From assembly GCF_031326205.1 (NCBI RefSeq), contig NZ_CP133721.1, positions 1,674,001 to 1,738,000 of the forward strand: a DNA stretch of 64,000 nucleotides, given 5' to 3'. The notes under the pieces are model-generated. The model did no database searches. It was not told the DNA's origin and was given only the letters and a program-made list of their open reading frames with translations. Below, one piece after another: positions 9,801 to 17,039 of this stretch. Position numbers and translations under genes: made by a program. The stretch is from Flavobacterium sp. 20NA77.7 (GTDB lineage: Bacteria > Bacteroidota > Bacteroidia > Flavobacteriales > Flavobacteriaceae). Numbering within the stretch: position 1 is the first letter of the stretch; each line of letters starts with the position of its first letter.

Positions 9801-9904
9801 TTCCTAATTACTGCTTGATAACTCATTTTTTCAGGCGCTTGTGCGTACACAAAAGTTCCAATCAAAAATTGTGTAAAAAAGACAATTTGTAAAATTTTTT
9901 TCAT
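6866..9904 (-). CDS. Collagen-like surface protein (about 230 Gly-X-Y triplets)
   Basis: The protein has 1012 residues. A signal peptide (to about 21, YAQ) is followed by an N-terminal domain at about 25-135 ([20 protein letters not shown] ... [11 protein letters not shown]) common before collagen or repeat stalks in Bacteroidota. Residues about 140-830 are nearly uninterrupted Gly-X-Y built from 29 variants of [19 protein letters not shown] plus ADGAT. A C-terminal domain starts with 11-residue [19 protein letters not shown] repeats, as in trimeric fibre proteins, and ends in a beta-rich head. It probably forms a trimeric triple-helical surface fibre. It lies 26 bases downstream of a small T9SS protein gene, probably in the same operon. 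No T9SS CTD was seen. Repeat copy number is likely to vary between strains. Confidence 0.92.
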   Translation of the reverse strand: MKKILQIVFFTQFLIGTFVYAQAPEKMSYQAVIRNSSNSLVTNQSVGMKISILQGSASGNAVYVETQSVSSNINGLVTLEIGTGTIVSGTFSTINWANGPYYIKTETDPTGGVNYSIIGTAQMLSTPYALYAKTSGSSLPGPQGPQGPIGLTGPQGPQGPAGADGATGPQGPIGLTGPAGPQGPAGADGATGPQGPIGLTGPAGPQGPAGADGATGPQGPIGLTGPAGPAGADGATGPQGPIGLTGPQGPAGPAGADGATGPQGPIGLTGPQGPAGADGATGPQGPIGLTGPAGPQGPAGADGATGPQGPIGLTGPAGPQGPAGPAGADGATGPQGPIGLTGPQGPAGADGATGPQGPIGLTGPAGPQGPAGPAGADGATGPQGPIGLTGPQGPAGADGATGPQGPIGLTGPAGPQGPAGADGATGPQGPIGLTGPAGPQGPAGPAGADGATGPQGPIGLTGPAGPQGPAGADGATGPQGPIGLTGPAGPQGPAGPAGADGATGPIGLTGPAGPQGPAGPAGPAGADGATGPQGPIGLTGPAGPAGATGPQGPIGLTGPQGPAGPAGATGPQGLIGLTGPAGADGATGPQGPIGLTGPAGPQGPAGPAGADGATGPQGPIGLTGPAGPQGPAGADGATGPQGPIGLTGPAGADGATGPIGLTGPAGPQGPAGPAGPAGADGATGPQGPIGLTGPAGPAGATGPQGPIGLTGPQGPAGPAGATGPQGLIGLTGPAGADGATGPQGPIGLTGPAGPQGPAGATGPQGPIGLTGPQGPAGPAGADGATGPQGPIGLTGPQGPAGPAGSNATVTGTAPVNVTSGVVSLDDSGITTIKLADNAITNVKIASDAVTSAKILDGTIVVSDLGNDAVETTKIKNANVTTAKIADNAVTIAKLPTGATATTFLRGDGTWTNDSSNIVSTEIVLPTKINGQQLYAISGSFSANGTNAIVTITKPTGMTGYYSIVVYKDGKTFRNSILSFDTVAATNNVVTGYGPFTETYPAGTYNYVLEYFK
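7490..9468 (-). repeat. Collagen-coding tandem repeat region, locally GC-rich, with internal 459-bp-offset duplication
   Basis: Almost 2 kb of in-frame repeats have units of 18-27 codons. Base composition is visibly more GC-rich than the AT-rich surroundings because of Gly, Pro and Ala codons. A block carrying the rare GLIGLTGP variant (ATTAGACC on the plus strand at about 7722 and again at about 8181) occurs twice, offset by exactly 459 bp (153 codons), with about 110 codons identical between copies. This points to a recent unequal exchange. The complementary strand stays open by chance through the whole block. Confidence 0.9.
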
Positions 9905-9930
9905 GATAGTCTTATTTGAATTAAAAATTA

Positions 9931-10404
9931 TTATTTTTTTAAGATTTTAAAAGTTTTAATTTCTTTGTTTTTATCTAAAACTTTTAAAATATAGACCGCG
10001 GTTGATAAATCTTGCATTCTTAAAATCGTATCTTCAGAAGATATTTTATCTGACATGAGCAACTTACCATTAATATCAAATAATTGATAATTAAGTGTCT
10101 CAAAGTTCGTATTTTTAATATTTAAAGTTAAAATATCCGTAGTAGGATTAGGAAAAACATTAAGAGTTAGAAGATTGATATTAAAATTATCAATTCCTAA
10201 CAGAGTTTGTATCTCATAAGGTTGTTGAACACCTTGTGAAACTGAACCTGAAGCTCCAAAATTAGTTGTATATATTGATTGAGCGACAGTAAAACTCAAA
10301 CTTCCACCCGATCCACTTACAGTGGAACCAGCAGTAATTATTACATTTTGTCCATGTAATTGCAACACAACTAAAAATAAAATAATTTTAAAGATTTTAA
10401 ACAT
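9931..10404 (-). CDS. Small T9SS type A sorting-domain protein
   Basis: The protein has 157 residues. A signal peptide (to about 19, HGQ) precedes a Gly/Ser-rich segment (about 20-65, [20 protein letters not shown]) and a type A T9SS sorting domain ([14 protein letters not shown] ... FDINGKLL ... [19 protein letters not shown]). Almost the whole mature protein is the sorting domain plus a short N-terminal piece, so its cargo function is obscure. It lies 26 bases upstream of the collagen-like gene in the same direction, and the pair is probably co-expressed. A role in assembling or anchoring the collagen fibre is possible but unproven. Confidence 0.85.
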   Translation of the reverse strand: MFKIFKIILFLVVLQLHGQNVIITAGSTVSGSGGSLSFTVAQSIYTTNFGASGSVSQGVQQPYEIQTLLGIDNFNINLLTLNVFPNPTTDILTLNIKNTNFETLNYQLFDINGKLLMSDKISSEDTILRMQDLSTAVYILKVLDKNKEIKTFKILKK

Positions 10405-10689
10405 AATTTATTATTGATTTAAGTATTAAGAATTAAAAAAGCTGACACATTGTGCATTAATTTTAAAATCATGTGCAATAATACTTAGAGAAATTAAAAT
10501 CAAAATATTTAATAATAATTTTTAATATTGATAATTAATATAAATTATTAAAAAAATACATTATTTTAAATATGAGCTATTATACTTTTAGTAGATTAAA
10601 AGAAATAAGAAGATTCAAGTAATCTAAATCAAATTTTAAAATTTAAAAGTACTTATAGGAATAAACTTTATACTTGCGAAGTCAAAAAC

Positions 10690-10716
10690 CTCTAAAGTAA
10701 TTTTAGAGTTTTTTTT
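10690..10716 (+). terminator. Intrinsic terminator with no visible upstream gene
   Basis: The 7-bp stem CTCTAAA/TTTAGAG has a 5-base loop and is followed by eight T. A -7-like TATACTTG lies at 10669-10676, which would give only a very short transcript. Confidence 0.65.
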
Positions 10717-10794
10717 ATTTCTAATCATCAATAAAATTTTGAATAAATTCTAAGATTTGATTTGAAGTTAAATCAATATCGCCCACAAACACAA

Positions 10795-10822
10795 AACCAC
10801 TTCTTTTTGAAGTGGTTTTTTT
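10795..10822 (+). terminator. Second intrinsic terminator (plus strand; weaker tail on minus)
   Basis: The 9-bp stem AACCACTTC/GAAGTGGTT has a TTTTT loop and a T-run after it on the plus strand. On the minus strand the tail is TTTTGTGTTTG, so it may also end the NQA-repeat transcript that stops at 10915. Confidence 0.7.
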
Positions 10823-10914
10823 ATTTAATTACTGTATGCGAAATGAAATTTTGCGAAATTCTTTCGCGTGGAGTGTGCAAATAATTTACCAAATATAATA
10901 GACTTAATTGTTTT

Positions 10915-11247
10915 TTAATAAAACAAATGCATTTTAGATTTCGTTCGCCACCCTGCTTGGTTTTCGTAGGCTACAAAATAAATTTTAATATCCGCTTGGT
11001 TTTCATACTCAACAAAATAGATTTTTTTATCGGCTTGATTGGCATATTTTGTAAAAAACCATTTTCCGTTGTTAGTCCCCGCTTGATTTTCATAGCTAAC
11101 CTTAAACACTTTTAAATCAGCTTGGTTTTCATATTTTACAATAAATACTTTGATTTCTGCCTGATTGGAATAATCAACCGAAAATACTTTTTGCCCATAG
11201 CTTGTATAACAAATCACCATCAGTAACCAAAATAAACTATTTTTCAT
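10915..11247 (-). CDS. NQA-repeat secreted protein (DUF6150-type)
   Basis: The protein has 110 residues. A signal peptide (to about 18, YGQ) is followed by six consecutive 11-15-residue units of the form K-V/I-F/Y-x-V-x-Y-x-NQA-D/E/G: KVFSVDYSNQAE, KVFIVKYENQAD, KVFKVSYENQAG, KWFFTKYANQAD, KIYFVEYENQAD and KIYFVAYENQAG, then WRTKSKMHLFY. The pattern matches the family catalogued as DUF6150, whose role is unknown. Alternating hydrophobic residues and invariant Asn-Gln resemble curlin-type beta-solenoid repeats, but amyloid behaviour is only inference. It is apparently monocistronic with a -7 element 23 bases upstream. Confidence 0.85.
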   Translation of the reverse strand: MKNSLFWLLMVICYTSYGQKVFSVDYSNQAEIKVFIVKYENQADLKVFKVSYENQAGTNNGKWFFTKYANQADKKIYFVEYENQADIKIYFVAYENQAGWRTKSKMHLFY

Positions 11248-11270
11248 GATTAGTTGTTTATTACTTATAA

Positions 11271-11278
11271 CAAATATA
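11271..11278 (-). promoter_or_regulatory. Candidate -7 element (TATATTTG) of the NQA-repeat gene
   Basis: A perfect TAnnTTTG match on the minus strand lies 23 bases before the ATG at 11247. No clear -33 TTG was seen. Confidence 0.4.
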
Positions 11279-11310
11279 GAGATTAATTTTGTTATAAATA
11301 AAAAACTAAA

Positions 11311-11338
11311 AAGGCATGTCTATAATAAACATGCCTTT
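11311..11338 (-). terminator. Intrinsic terminator of the T9SS gene at 11373-12383
   Basis: The stem AAGGCATG/CATGCCTT has an 11-base loop and is followed on the minus strand by TTTAGTTTTTTATTT. It lies 35 bases beyond the stop codon. Confidence 0.75.
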
Positions 11339-11372
11339 AAAGCGAATTAAATGAGGTTAAGTATATAGTAGA

Positions 11373-12383
11373 TTATCGCTTTATTATTTTTCTCACTTCC
11401 TTATTTGAAGTCGTCTCTATAGCAACGAAATATATTCCTGCCAAAAAACTTGAAAAGTCAATCTTTTCCACATATCCATTTAAAACTTTTATAATTCTTC
11501 CGTTACAATCTGTGATAAGAATTCTAGTAATATCGTTGTTAAAATTTGTAGTTAGACTTACTTCACCTGAAGTAGGATTTGGAAAAAGAACAACATTATT
11601 TTCTAATAAGGTAAAAGATTCCTCACTAAGCAATGTGCTTGTATTGGTTGCCTTTACACTTAAGTCATTCCATTTACAAGGAAACGACAACGTATTTCCA
11701 GTAAACGAATCAATAATAAATTTTAATTGGTTTGGGTCTGTACCTGGAGCGGCACCTATTACCCCCGAAGCACTTGCCATACCCGGAGCTTTCCACAGGA
11801 CCAAACCATTTGTTTTATTATAACTCATTCCAATTCTTACCCAAGTATTTGCAGGCATATACAACCCTCCGGAAGCTAAATAAAACGTGTAATTATTAAT
11901 CGCTCCTGCATTGTTATAATTTGCATTACCAAGCAATTCCTTTGTTTCAGGGACAAATGCAAAACCTACTAATACTTTAGAACCTGTAGCGTCATATAAA
12001 AACAAAATTTGAACGTTTTTACTTGTAGTAGCACCTCCGGTATATAGATCAACCTCAATTTCAATAATATTATTACCCACTGTACGAGTTGACCAAAGAG
12101 CAGGTAAATCATTTTTAAATAGATTAAATGTGGGTGGAGAAGCTACATTGGGGCCATACATCTGAAGTATTTTTCCGGTTGTTGTTCCTCCATCTACAAT
12201 TTGATAATCTGTAGTCGTTCCGTTTAAGGCATAATATCCGCCTTGACCAACAGTTATTCCGTCGGTTGCTGTACAAATATTTCCAATAGTTAGAGATTCA
12301 AAGTTCTCTGCACTTAGTATTTGTGCATTAACTAATTCCATTGTGCAAAAACACAAAATAAGATAAGGTAAAATTTTTTTCAT
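11373..12383 (-). CDS. T9SS type A sorting-domain protein with LamG-like N-terminal domain
   Basis: The protein has 336 residues. A signal peptide (to about 20, NAQ) precedes a beta-sandwich-like region (about 21-245) starting LSAENFESLTIGN, a pattern seen in secreted Bacteroidota proteins with concanavalin-like folds, and a type A sorting domain at about 262-336 (VLFPNPTSGEVSL ... ITDCNGRIIKVL ... AGIYFVAIETTSNKEVRKII). Predicted export is through T9SS. The ligand or enzyme activity cannot be read from sequence; no catalytic motif was seen. It has its own -7 element and terminator, so it is probably monocistronic. Confidence 0.88.
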   Translation of the reverse strand: MKKILPYLILCFCTMELVNAQILSAENFESLTIGNICTATDGITVGQGGYYALNGTTTDYQIVDGGTTTGKILQMYGPNVASPPTFNLFKNDLPALWSTRTVGNNIIEIEVDLYTGGATTSKNVQILFLYDATGSKVLVGFAFVPETKELLGNANYNNAGAINNYTFYLASGGLYMPANTWVRIGMSYNKTNGLVLWKAPGMASASGVIGAAPGTDPNQLKFIIDSFTGNTLSFPCKWNDLSVKATNTSTLLSEESFTLLENNVVLFPNPTSGEVSLTTNFNNDITRILITDCNGRIIKVLNGYVEKIDFSSFLAGIYFVAIETTSNKEVRKIIKR

Positions 12384-12406
12384 ATTATTTTAGATTTGGG
12401 ATTTAT

Positions 12407-12414
12407 CAAAATTA
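12407..12414 (-). promoter_or_regulatory. Candidate -7 element (TAATTTTG) of the T9SS gene
   Basis: A perfect TAnnTTTG match on the minus strand lies 23 bases upstream of the ATG at 12383. Confidence 0.4.
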
Positions 12415-12586
12415 CTATAAAAAAAAATGAAAATTAATTTTATATAGTTAAATATCAGTCATTTAAAGTTAAATTTTGTTGAAAATTAAACAATGTTAAA
12501 ATTGAGAGTACTAAATCACTGTTTTGATTAACTAATTATTTATTTTTTAACTATAAACTGTAAAATAAAAATTAAGACACCAAGCA

Positions 12587-12620
12587 GCACAAAAGTGCAA
12601 TAAAATCTACACTTTTGTGC
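12587..12620. promoter_or_regulatory. Operator-like inverted repeat GCACAAAAGTG-N12-CACTTTTGTGC
   Basis: There are two perfect 11-bp arms (12587-12597 and 12610-12620). Each arm is itself nearly palindromic (GCAC-N4-GTGC), giving two similar boxes 22 bp apart, about two helical turns. No T-run follows on either strand, which argues against a terminator. It lies 80 bases upstream of the AraC-family gene, so it may be an autoregulatory site or belong to another regulator. Confidence 0.45.
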
Positions 12621-12700
12621 GTAATTCATTGTTATAAATTTAACCTAGAATACAAAAATTTCTTAAAAAAATAGTATATTGCATCAAATTTAAATTCCCT

Positions 12701-13906
12701 ATGATATTATTTACTGCTTTAACAACATTACTTGTAACTTTACTTTTAGCTATAAATAACTATAAGATTAATAAAAATTCATTGTATTTAGCAGGTTTTT
12801 TAATTTCATTATCAATAGGAGTGCTGCTACATTATTTTGCTGTTCAAGCAAATTCTCCATTTGCGTTAGCCATTGCATATGGCCATTTTATGCCTATTTA
12901 TTATTTAACAGGACCATTATTATTTTTTTACATTAGAGGCACGCTAACCGATTCTGCAAGATTAAAGCCTTGGGATTGGTTGCATTTTATGCCTTTTATA
13001 ATAGGCTTAATATCCATTTTTCCATACTATTTTGAGAGTTTTGACACAAAATTAGATATTGCAACTAAAATTATTCATGACACAAACCATCATAAAAAAG
13101 TAAATATTAGCTGGCTTTATCCAAATATTTATAATCTAGCTGTTAGACCATTTATATTATTTGGGTATTTTATAGCTTGTATTTTTAAATTGTACACTTA
13201 CAATCGATCGAAGAAAAAATCAGTACGCACTAATTCGCATAAAAAAATTGTTCATAAATGGTTGTATTTAATAACTAGTATTACAGGTGTTTGTGCCTTG
13301 AGTTATGGAATTTTAACTTTTAATTTTTTAATTACAGATAGCGTATCTAAAGAAACTATTAATGGATTTGCAATGAACTATTATTCGGGAATTTCATTTA
13401 GCTTAATTCCTTTCTTACTACTCATTTTTCCCGAAGTTCTATATGGATTACCTAGTACAAAAAACAATTTGATTTCTACAGAAACCGAAACATATGATGA
13501 AATTAACAAAACTGACGAAACTTCTAACTATTCTAATGATATTGAATTAGAAGATTCGGAATTTACAATCATTGCGACAAATATATTAGATTATTTAGCT
13601 AAAGAAAAACCTTTTACAGATACTGATTTTAGCTTAGATGACCTCAGTAAAAGTTTAAATATTCCAAAACATCATTTATACTACTGCTTTAATACTGTTT
13701 TAAAAACCAAATTTACCACTATTCGTGCCATCTTGCGTGTTGAATATGCAAAAGAATGCTTATTAAATGGTGATTTAAAAAACTTATCTATGGAAGGTGT
13801 CTGGACAAAATCTGGCTTTTCATCTAAAACTAGTTTTTTTGTATCATTCAAAGAAGTAACTGGTTTAACTCCTTTAGAATTTATTAAAATTAACAACCTA
13901 AATTAA
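12701..13906 (+). CDS. Membrane-anchored AraC-family transcriptional regulator
   Basis: The protein has 401 residues. The N-terminal about 250 residues contain about seven hydrophobic segments (starting MILFTALTTLLVTLLLA). A short acidic linker (about 258-290, rich in Glu, Asp and Asn) leads to a C-terminal AraC HTH (about 300-400; DFSLDDLSKSLNIPKHHLYY and GVWTKSGFSSKTSFFVSFKE). The family is common in Bacteroidota, where an integral membrane sensor is fused to an AraC DNA-binding domain. The signal and targets are unknown. An operator-like inverted repeat precedes it and an outer-membrane barrel gene follows 265 bp downstream. Confidence 0.88.
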   Translation: MILFTALTTLLVTLLLAINNYKINKNSLYLAGFLISLSIGVLLHYFAVQANSPFALAIAYGHFMPIYYLTGPLLFFYIRGTLTDSARLKPWDWLHFMPFIIGLISIFPYYFESFDTKLDIATKIIHDTNHHKKVNISWLYPNIYNLAVRPFILFGYFIACIFKLYTYNRSKKKSVRTNSHKKIVHKWLYLITSITGVCALSYGILTFNFLITDSVSKETINGFAMNYYSGISFSLIPFLLLIFPEVLYGLPSTKNNLISTETETYDEINKTDETSNYSNDIELEDSEFTIIATNILDYLAKEKPFTDTDFSLDDLSKSLNIPKHHLYYCFNTVLKTKFTTIRAILRVEYAKECLLNGDLKNLSMEGVWTKSGFSSKTSFFVSFKEVTGLTPLEFIKINNLN

Positions 13907-13943
13907 TTCTTTTAAAATAACAATCTTAAAAAAATAACTACAA

Positions 13944-13987
13944 TTATTAACAATTAGTGTAAGAATATAAATTATAATTGTTAATAA
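13944..13987. repeat. 13-bp inverted repeat TTATTAACAATTA ... TAATTGTTAATAA
   Basis: Perfect arms (13944-13956, 13975-13987) are separated by 18 bases, in the spacer between the AraC gene and the outer-membrane barrel gene. Further matches to the same box occur at about 13989-14000 (degenerate) and 14089-14100 (AATTGTTAATAA). No T-tract follows, so a protein-binding site is more likely than a terminator, although the AT richness makes chance matches plausible. Confidence 0.4.
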
Positions 13988-14137
13988 GTTAAACAATTAA
14001 AATATACAAAAAAATTCTCTTATCTATATATTTCAATCGTTTTCGGTAAATATTTAAAAATCAAAAAGTTAGATTTTTAGATTTAAAAAATTGTTAATAA
14101 ATCTTATTTTTTTGTTTATAACTCAAAATATTTTATA

Positions 14138-14145
14138 TACATTTG
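14138..14145 (+). promoter_or_regulatory. Candidate promoter -7 element (TACATTTG) of the outer-membrane barrel gene
   Basis: A perfect TAnnTTTG lies 26 bases before the ATG at 14172. A TTG at 14112-14114 lies 23 bases upstream, at the long end of reported spacings. Confidence 0.5.
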
Positions 14146-14171
14146 TCGCATAACTTTAAACTTAATTAAGT

Positions 14172-14768
14172 ATGAAAAAAGTTTTATTATCTGCTGTAGC
14201 AGTTTTAGCGTTAACTTTAGGTAACGCACAAGAAAAAGGAAATGGTTTTTCTAAAGGCGATGTTTTTGTTTCAGGAACTTTAAAATTTAACTCTGATTCA
14301 AAAATTTCAAATTACAAAGAAGACAACTTTACATTTGCACCTTCATTAGGTTACTTTGTAACTGAAAACATTGCATTAGGTGTAAACTTAAACGTTGGGT
14401 CTGGAAGTGTACAAGCTACTTCTACCTCAGGAAAAGACAAAACAAGTACTTTTGGTGCTGGTTTAGCGGGAAGATATTACTTTACACCTTCATCTCAATT
14501 TTCAGTGTTTGCTGAATTAGGTGCTAGTATGGCTTCTGTAAAAACGACTCCTGCTGGTTCTGCTTCATCAAAAGTTAATGCTTTCGGAATTGGTTTTGCA
14601 CCAGGATTTAACTACTTTATTTCTAAAAACTTTTCGTTAGAAACTAAAATTGCAGTATTAAGCTACACTTCTGCTAAAGGAGATTGGACAGGAGCTCAAA
14701 GTGGTTCAAGTTTACAATTTGGTGGAGATTGGTCTGCTGTTTCATTTGGAGTTAATTACAAATTCTAA
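14172..14768 (+). CDS. Outer-membrane beta-barrel protein
   Basis: The protein has 198 residues. A signal peptide (MKKVLLSAVAVLALTLGNAQ) is followed by alternating beta-strand segments with aromatic girdle residues and a C-terminus ending FGVNYKF, typical of an OmpW/OprF-like small barrel. It is predicted to sit in the outer membrane; no substrate can be assigned. It has its own promoter-like element and a strong downstream terminator and is probably a well expressed single gene. Confidence 0.85.
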   Translation: MKKVLLSAVAVLALTLGNAQEKGNGFSKGDVFVSGTLKFNSDSKISNYKEDNFTFAPSLGYFVTENIALGVNLNVGSGSVQATSTSGKDKTSTFGAGLAGRYYFTPSSQFSVFAELGASMASVKTTPAGSASSKVNAFGIGFAPGFNYFISKNFSLETKIAVLSYTSAKGDWTGAQSGSSLQFGGDWSAVSFGVNYKF

Positions 14769-14790
14769 TTCCAAAATCACATAATATAGA

Positions 14791-14817
14791 AAAACCGCCA
14801 TCGTGCGGTTTTTTTTA
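14791..14817 (+). terminator. Intrinsic terminator
   Basis: The GC-rich stem AACCGC/GCGGTT (14793-14798, 14805-14810) has a 6-base loop followed by a T-run. It lies 22 bases after the barrel gene stop. Confidence 0.85.
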
Positions 14818-14862
14818 TGTCTAAAAAATAAATTGTACCTTTAACCTACAAAATTTAAAAAT

Positions 14863-15636
14863 ATGTATTCTCGAGAAGCTCAGCTTGCTGCCTTTAATCG
14901 CTTACTAGACATCATGGACGATTTACGTGAAAAATGTCCATGGGATAAAAAACAAACACTTGAGAGTTTAAGACATTTAACCATAGAAGAAACATATGAA
15001 TTAGGTGATGCAATTCTTAACAACGACAAAGTAGAAATCAAAAAAGAATTAGGTGATTTATTACTTCATATTGTTTTTTATGCTAAAATAGGTAGCGAAA
15101 CTAAAGATTTTGATATTTCAGACGTTACTAATAGTATTTGCGATAAGTTAATTAACAGACACCCACATATTTATGGTGATGTTGTAGTGGCAAATGAAGA
15201 AGAAGTAAAACAAAACTGGGAAAAATTAAAATTAAAAGAAGGTAAAAAATCAGTCTTAGAAGGTGTGCCAAATAGTTTACCTGCACTAGTAAAAGCAAGT
15301 CGCATACAAGACAAAGCAAAAGGTGTTGGATTTGACTGGGAAGAAAAAAGTCAGGTTTGGGAAAAAGTGCAAGAAGAACTTACCGAATTTCATGCAGAAA
15401 TAGAAAAAGGCACTGCTAAGACTATGGAAGAAGAATTTGGCGATGTATTATTTTCATTAATCAATTATGCGCGGTTTTTAAATATCAATCCTGAAGATGC
15501 TTTAGAACGTACAAACAAGAAATTTATTACCCGTTTTCAATACTTAGAAGCACAAGCAGAAAAGATGGGTAAACCCCTGTCTGAAATGACATTAGCTGAA
15601 ATGGATGTGTTTTGGAATGAAGCTAAAACAATGTGA
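14863..15636 (+). CDS. mazG: Nucleoside triphosphate pyrophosphohydrolase MazG
   Basis: The protein has 257 residues, the family's usual two-domain length. The N-terminal MazG domain shows LREKCPWDKKQTLESLRHLT and the metal-binding EETYELGDAI ... KKELGDLLLHIVFY. The second domain repeats it (EELTEFHAEIEKG ... MEEEFGDVLFSLINYARF). It hydrolyses (d)NTPs to monophosphate and pyrophosphate, sanitising the nucleotide pool or modulating stress. It is preceded by a terminator and followed by a lipoprotein gene 66 bp downstream; no clear operon partner is visible. Confidence 0.95.
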   Translation: MYSREAQLAAFNRLLDIMDDLREKCPWDKKQTLESLRHLTIEETYELGDAILNNDKVEIKKELGDLLLHIVFYAKIGSETKDFDISDVTNSICDKLINRHPHIYGDVVVANEEEVKQNWEKLKLKEGKKSVLEGVPNSLPALVKASRIQDKAKGVGFDWEEKSQVWEKVQEELTEFHAEIEKGTAKTMEEEFGDVLFSLINYARFLNINPEDALERTNKKFITRFQYLEAQAEKMGKPLSEMTLAEMDVFWNEAKTM

Positions 15637-15702
15637 TTTTATAAAATAATACAGCTTTTTAAACCTTAGCTAATTAATATTGTCTAAATAAAAAATTACA
15701 GA

Positions 15703-16797
15703 ATGAGAATACAACTATTTTTAATATCGTTAGTATTATTAACTGCTTCTTGTAGTGAAAATGATTGTGGATGTGTTACACCTCAAGAAGAAACGATGTA
15801 CTTCCCTCCTATTACTTCTGAAACAATTTGGGAAACCAAAACTCCAGAAAATATGAGTTGGAATACAACAAATCTACAAACGTTGTATACCTATTTAGAG
15901 CAAAAAAACACAAAAGGTTTTATAATACTTCACAATGGTAGAATTGTTGTCGAAAAATATTTTAACGGTCATAGCGCAGGAATGCCTTGGTATTGGGCAA
16001 GTGCTGGAAAAACACTCACTGCTTCTGTAACTGGTATTGCCGAACAAGAAGGTTTTATCAATACAAACAATAAAGTATCTGACTATATAGGTACTGGCTG
16101 GACTTCAGCACCAATAGGTAAAGAACAATTAATAACTTGCAAACATCTTTTAACTATGACGTCGGGCTTAGACGATAGTTTTAATGACAGCACAGACCCT
16201 ACACTTGATGATTGTGTAAACCCAGGATGCCTTATGTACACAGCAGATGCAGGTACAAGATGGGCATATGATAACGTGTATGTAAAACTACAGCAGGTTG
16301 TAGCTAATGCAACAGGACAAAACTGGGATACCTATTTTACTGCTAAGTTGAAAAACAAAATAGGCATGAATGGTTCATGGATTCAATCTGACAACAATAG
16401 TATCTATTGGAGTACAACACGAAGTATGGCTCGATTTGGTCTTTTAGCACTTAATAAAGGAAAATGGGACGGTACTGTTGTAGTGCCTGAAAATTATATG
16501 AATCTTGCTACTTCAACGTCACAAAACATTAACCAAGCGTATGGTTATTTGTGGTGGCTGAATGGCAAAAATAGTTATCATTTACCGTCTTCTCAACTAC
16601 AATTTCCGGGAAGTTTAATCCCCAATGCTCCTTCAGATTTATTTTGTGCATTAGGAAAAAATGACCAAAAAATTTATGTTGTACCAAGTAGAAAATTGGT
16701 AATTATACGAATGGGAAATGCAGCAGATACAAGTAATTTTGCATTAAGTAATTTTGACAACGAATTATGGAGTAAAATAAACGCCGTAATTAATTAA
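15703..16797 (+). CDS. Serine hydrolase lipoprotein (class C beta-lactamase fold)
   Basis: The protein has 364 residues. A type II signal peptide (MRIQLFLISLVLLTASC) puts the lipidated Cys at position 17. The beta-lactamase/DD-peptidase fold is shown by S100-A-G-K103 (SxxK nucleophile motif), HLLTMTSGLDD at about 149-158 and Y189-D-N191 (YxN). It is predicted to be a periplasm- or surface-facing lipoprotein esterase or peptidase; this family is broad and resistance to beta-lactams should not be inferred. It is convergent with the small gene at 16809-17036, with 11 bases between stop codons. Confidence 0.88.
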   Translation: MRIQLFLISLVLLTASCSENDCGCVTPQEETMYFPPITSETIWETKTPENMSWNTTNLQTLYTYLEQKNTKGFIILHNGRIVVEKYFNGHSAGMPWYWASAGKTLTASVTGIAEQEGFINTNNKVSDYIGTGWTSAPIGKEQLITCKHLLTMTSGLDDSFNDSTDPTLDDCVNPGCLMYTADAGTRWAYDNVYVKLQQVVANATGQNWDTYFTAKLKNKIGMNGSWIQSDNNSIYWSTTRSMARFGLLALNKGKWDGTVVVPENYMNLATSTSQNINQAYGYLWWLNGKNSYHLPSSQLQFPGSLIPNAPSDLFCALGKNDQKIYVVPSRKLVIIRMGNAADTSNFALSNFDNELWSKINAVIN

Positions 16798-16808
16798 CCA
16801 AAAACTAA

Positions 16809-17036
16809 TTACTCTTCATATCTTTTCATTTCTCTATCATAGAAAGCACCCGCTTCTTCTATTAAATGTTCCATTTCTGCTTCTAACTCGGCATCATCTT
16901 CTTCCGAAATATCTTCTAAAAATTCTACAGAATCATCCTTCAAATTGATTAAAAATCTTGGAAATTCTAAATGAACAATAAATATTTCATCTGGAAAATC
17001 AGTATTATCGCCTAAAATAAATTTTGGTAGCTCCAT
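16809..17036 (-). CDS. Small acidic protein of unknown function
   Basis: The protein has 75 residues, very acidic (about a third Asp/Glu), starting MELPKFILGDNTDFPDEIFI and ending in a helix-prone tail (AELEAEMEHLIEEAGAFYD). There is no signal peptide or membrane segment. It lies 3 bases downstream of the MATE transporter gene stop, so it is probably transcribed with it. I do not recognise a characterised family; the compact, non-repetitive composition and tight spacing support it being real. Confidence 0.7.
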   Translation of the reverse strand: MELPKFILGDNTDFPDEIFIVHLEFPRFLINLKDDSVEFLEDISEEDDAELEAEMEHLIEEAGAFYDREMKRYEE

Positions 17037-17039
17037 GCT

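Larger units (their letters stand above)
10405..10914. other. Gene-free spacer (510 bp) with two plus-strand terminators and GTGC direct repeats
   Basis: No convincing reading frame was seen. It contains a 21-bp-spaced direct repeat TGTGCA (10451-10456, 10472-10477) upstream of the minus-strand T9SS gene, two intrinsic terminators with T-runs on the plus strand (10690-10716 and 10795-10822) with no plus-strand gene before them, and a small GCGAAA/TTTCGC hairpin (10853-10867) past the end of the NQA-repeat gene. It may encode a small RNA or be the residue of a lost plus-strand gene. Confidence 0.5.
12384..12700. other. Divergent intergenic region (317 bp)
   Basis: It separates the minus-strand T9SS gene from the plus-strand AraC regulator. 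It holds the -7 element of the T9SS gene (12407-12414) and a strong 11-bp inverted repeat (12587-12620) ahead of the regulator. No reading frame was seen. Confidence 0.6.
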
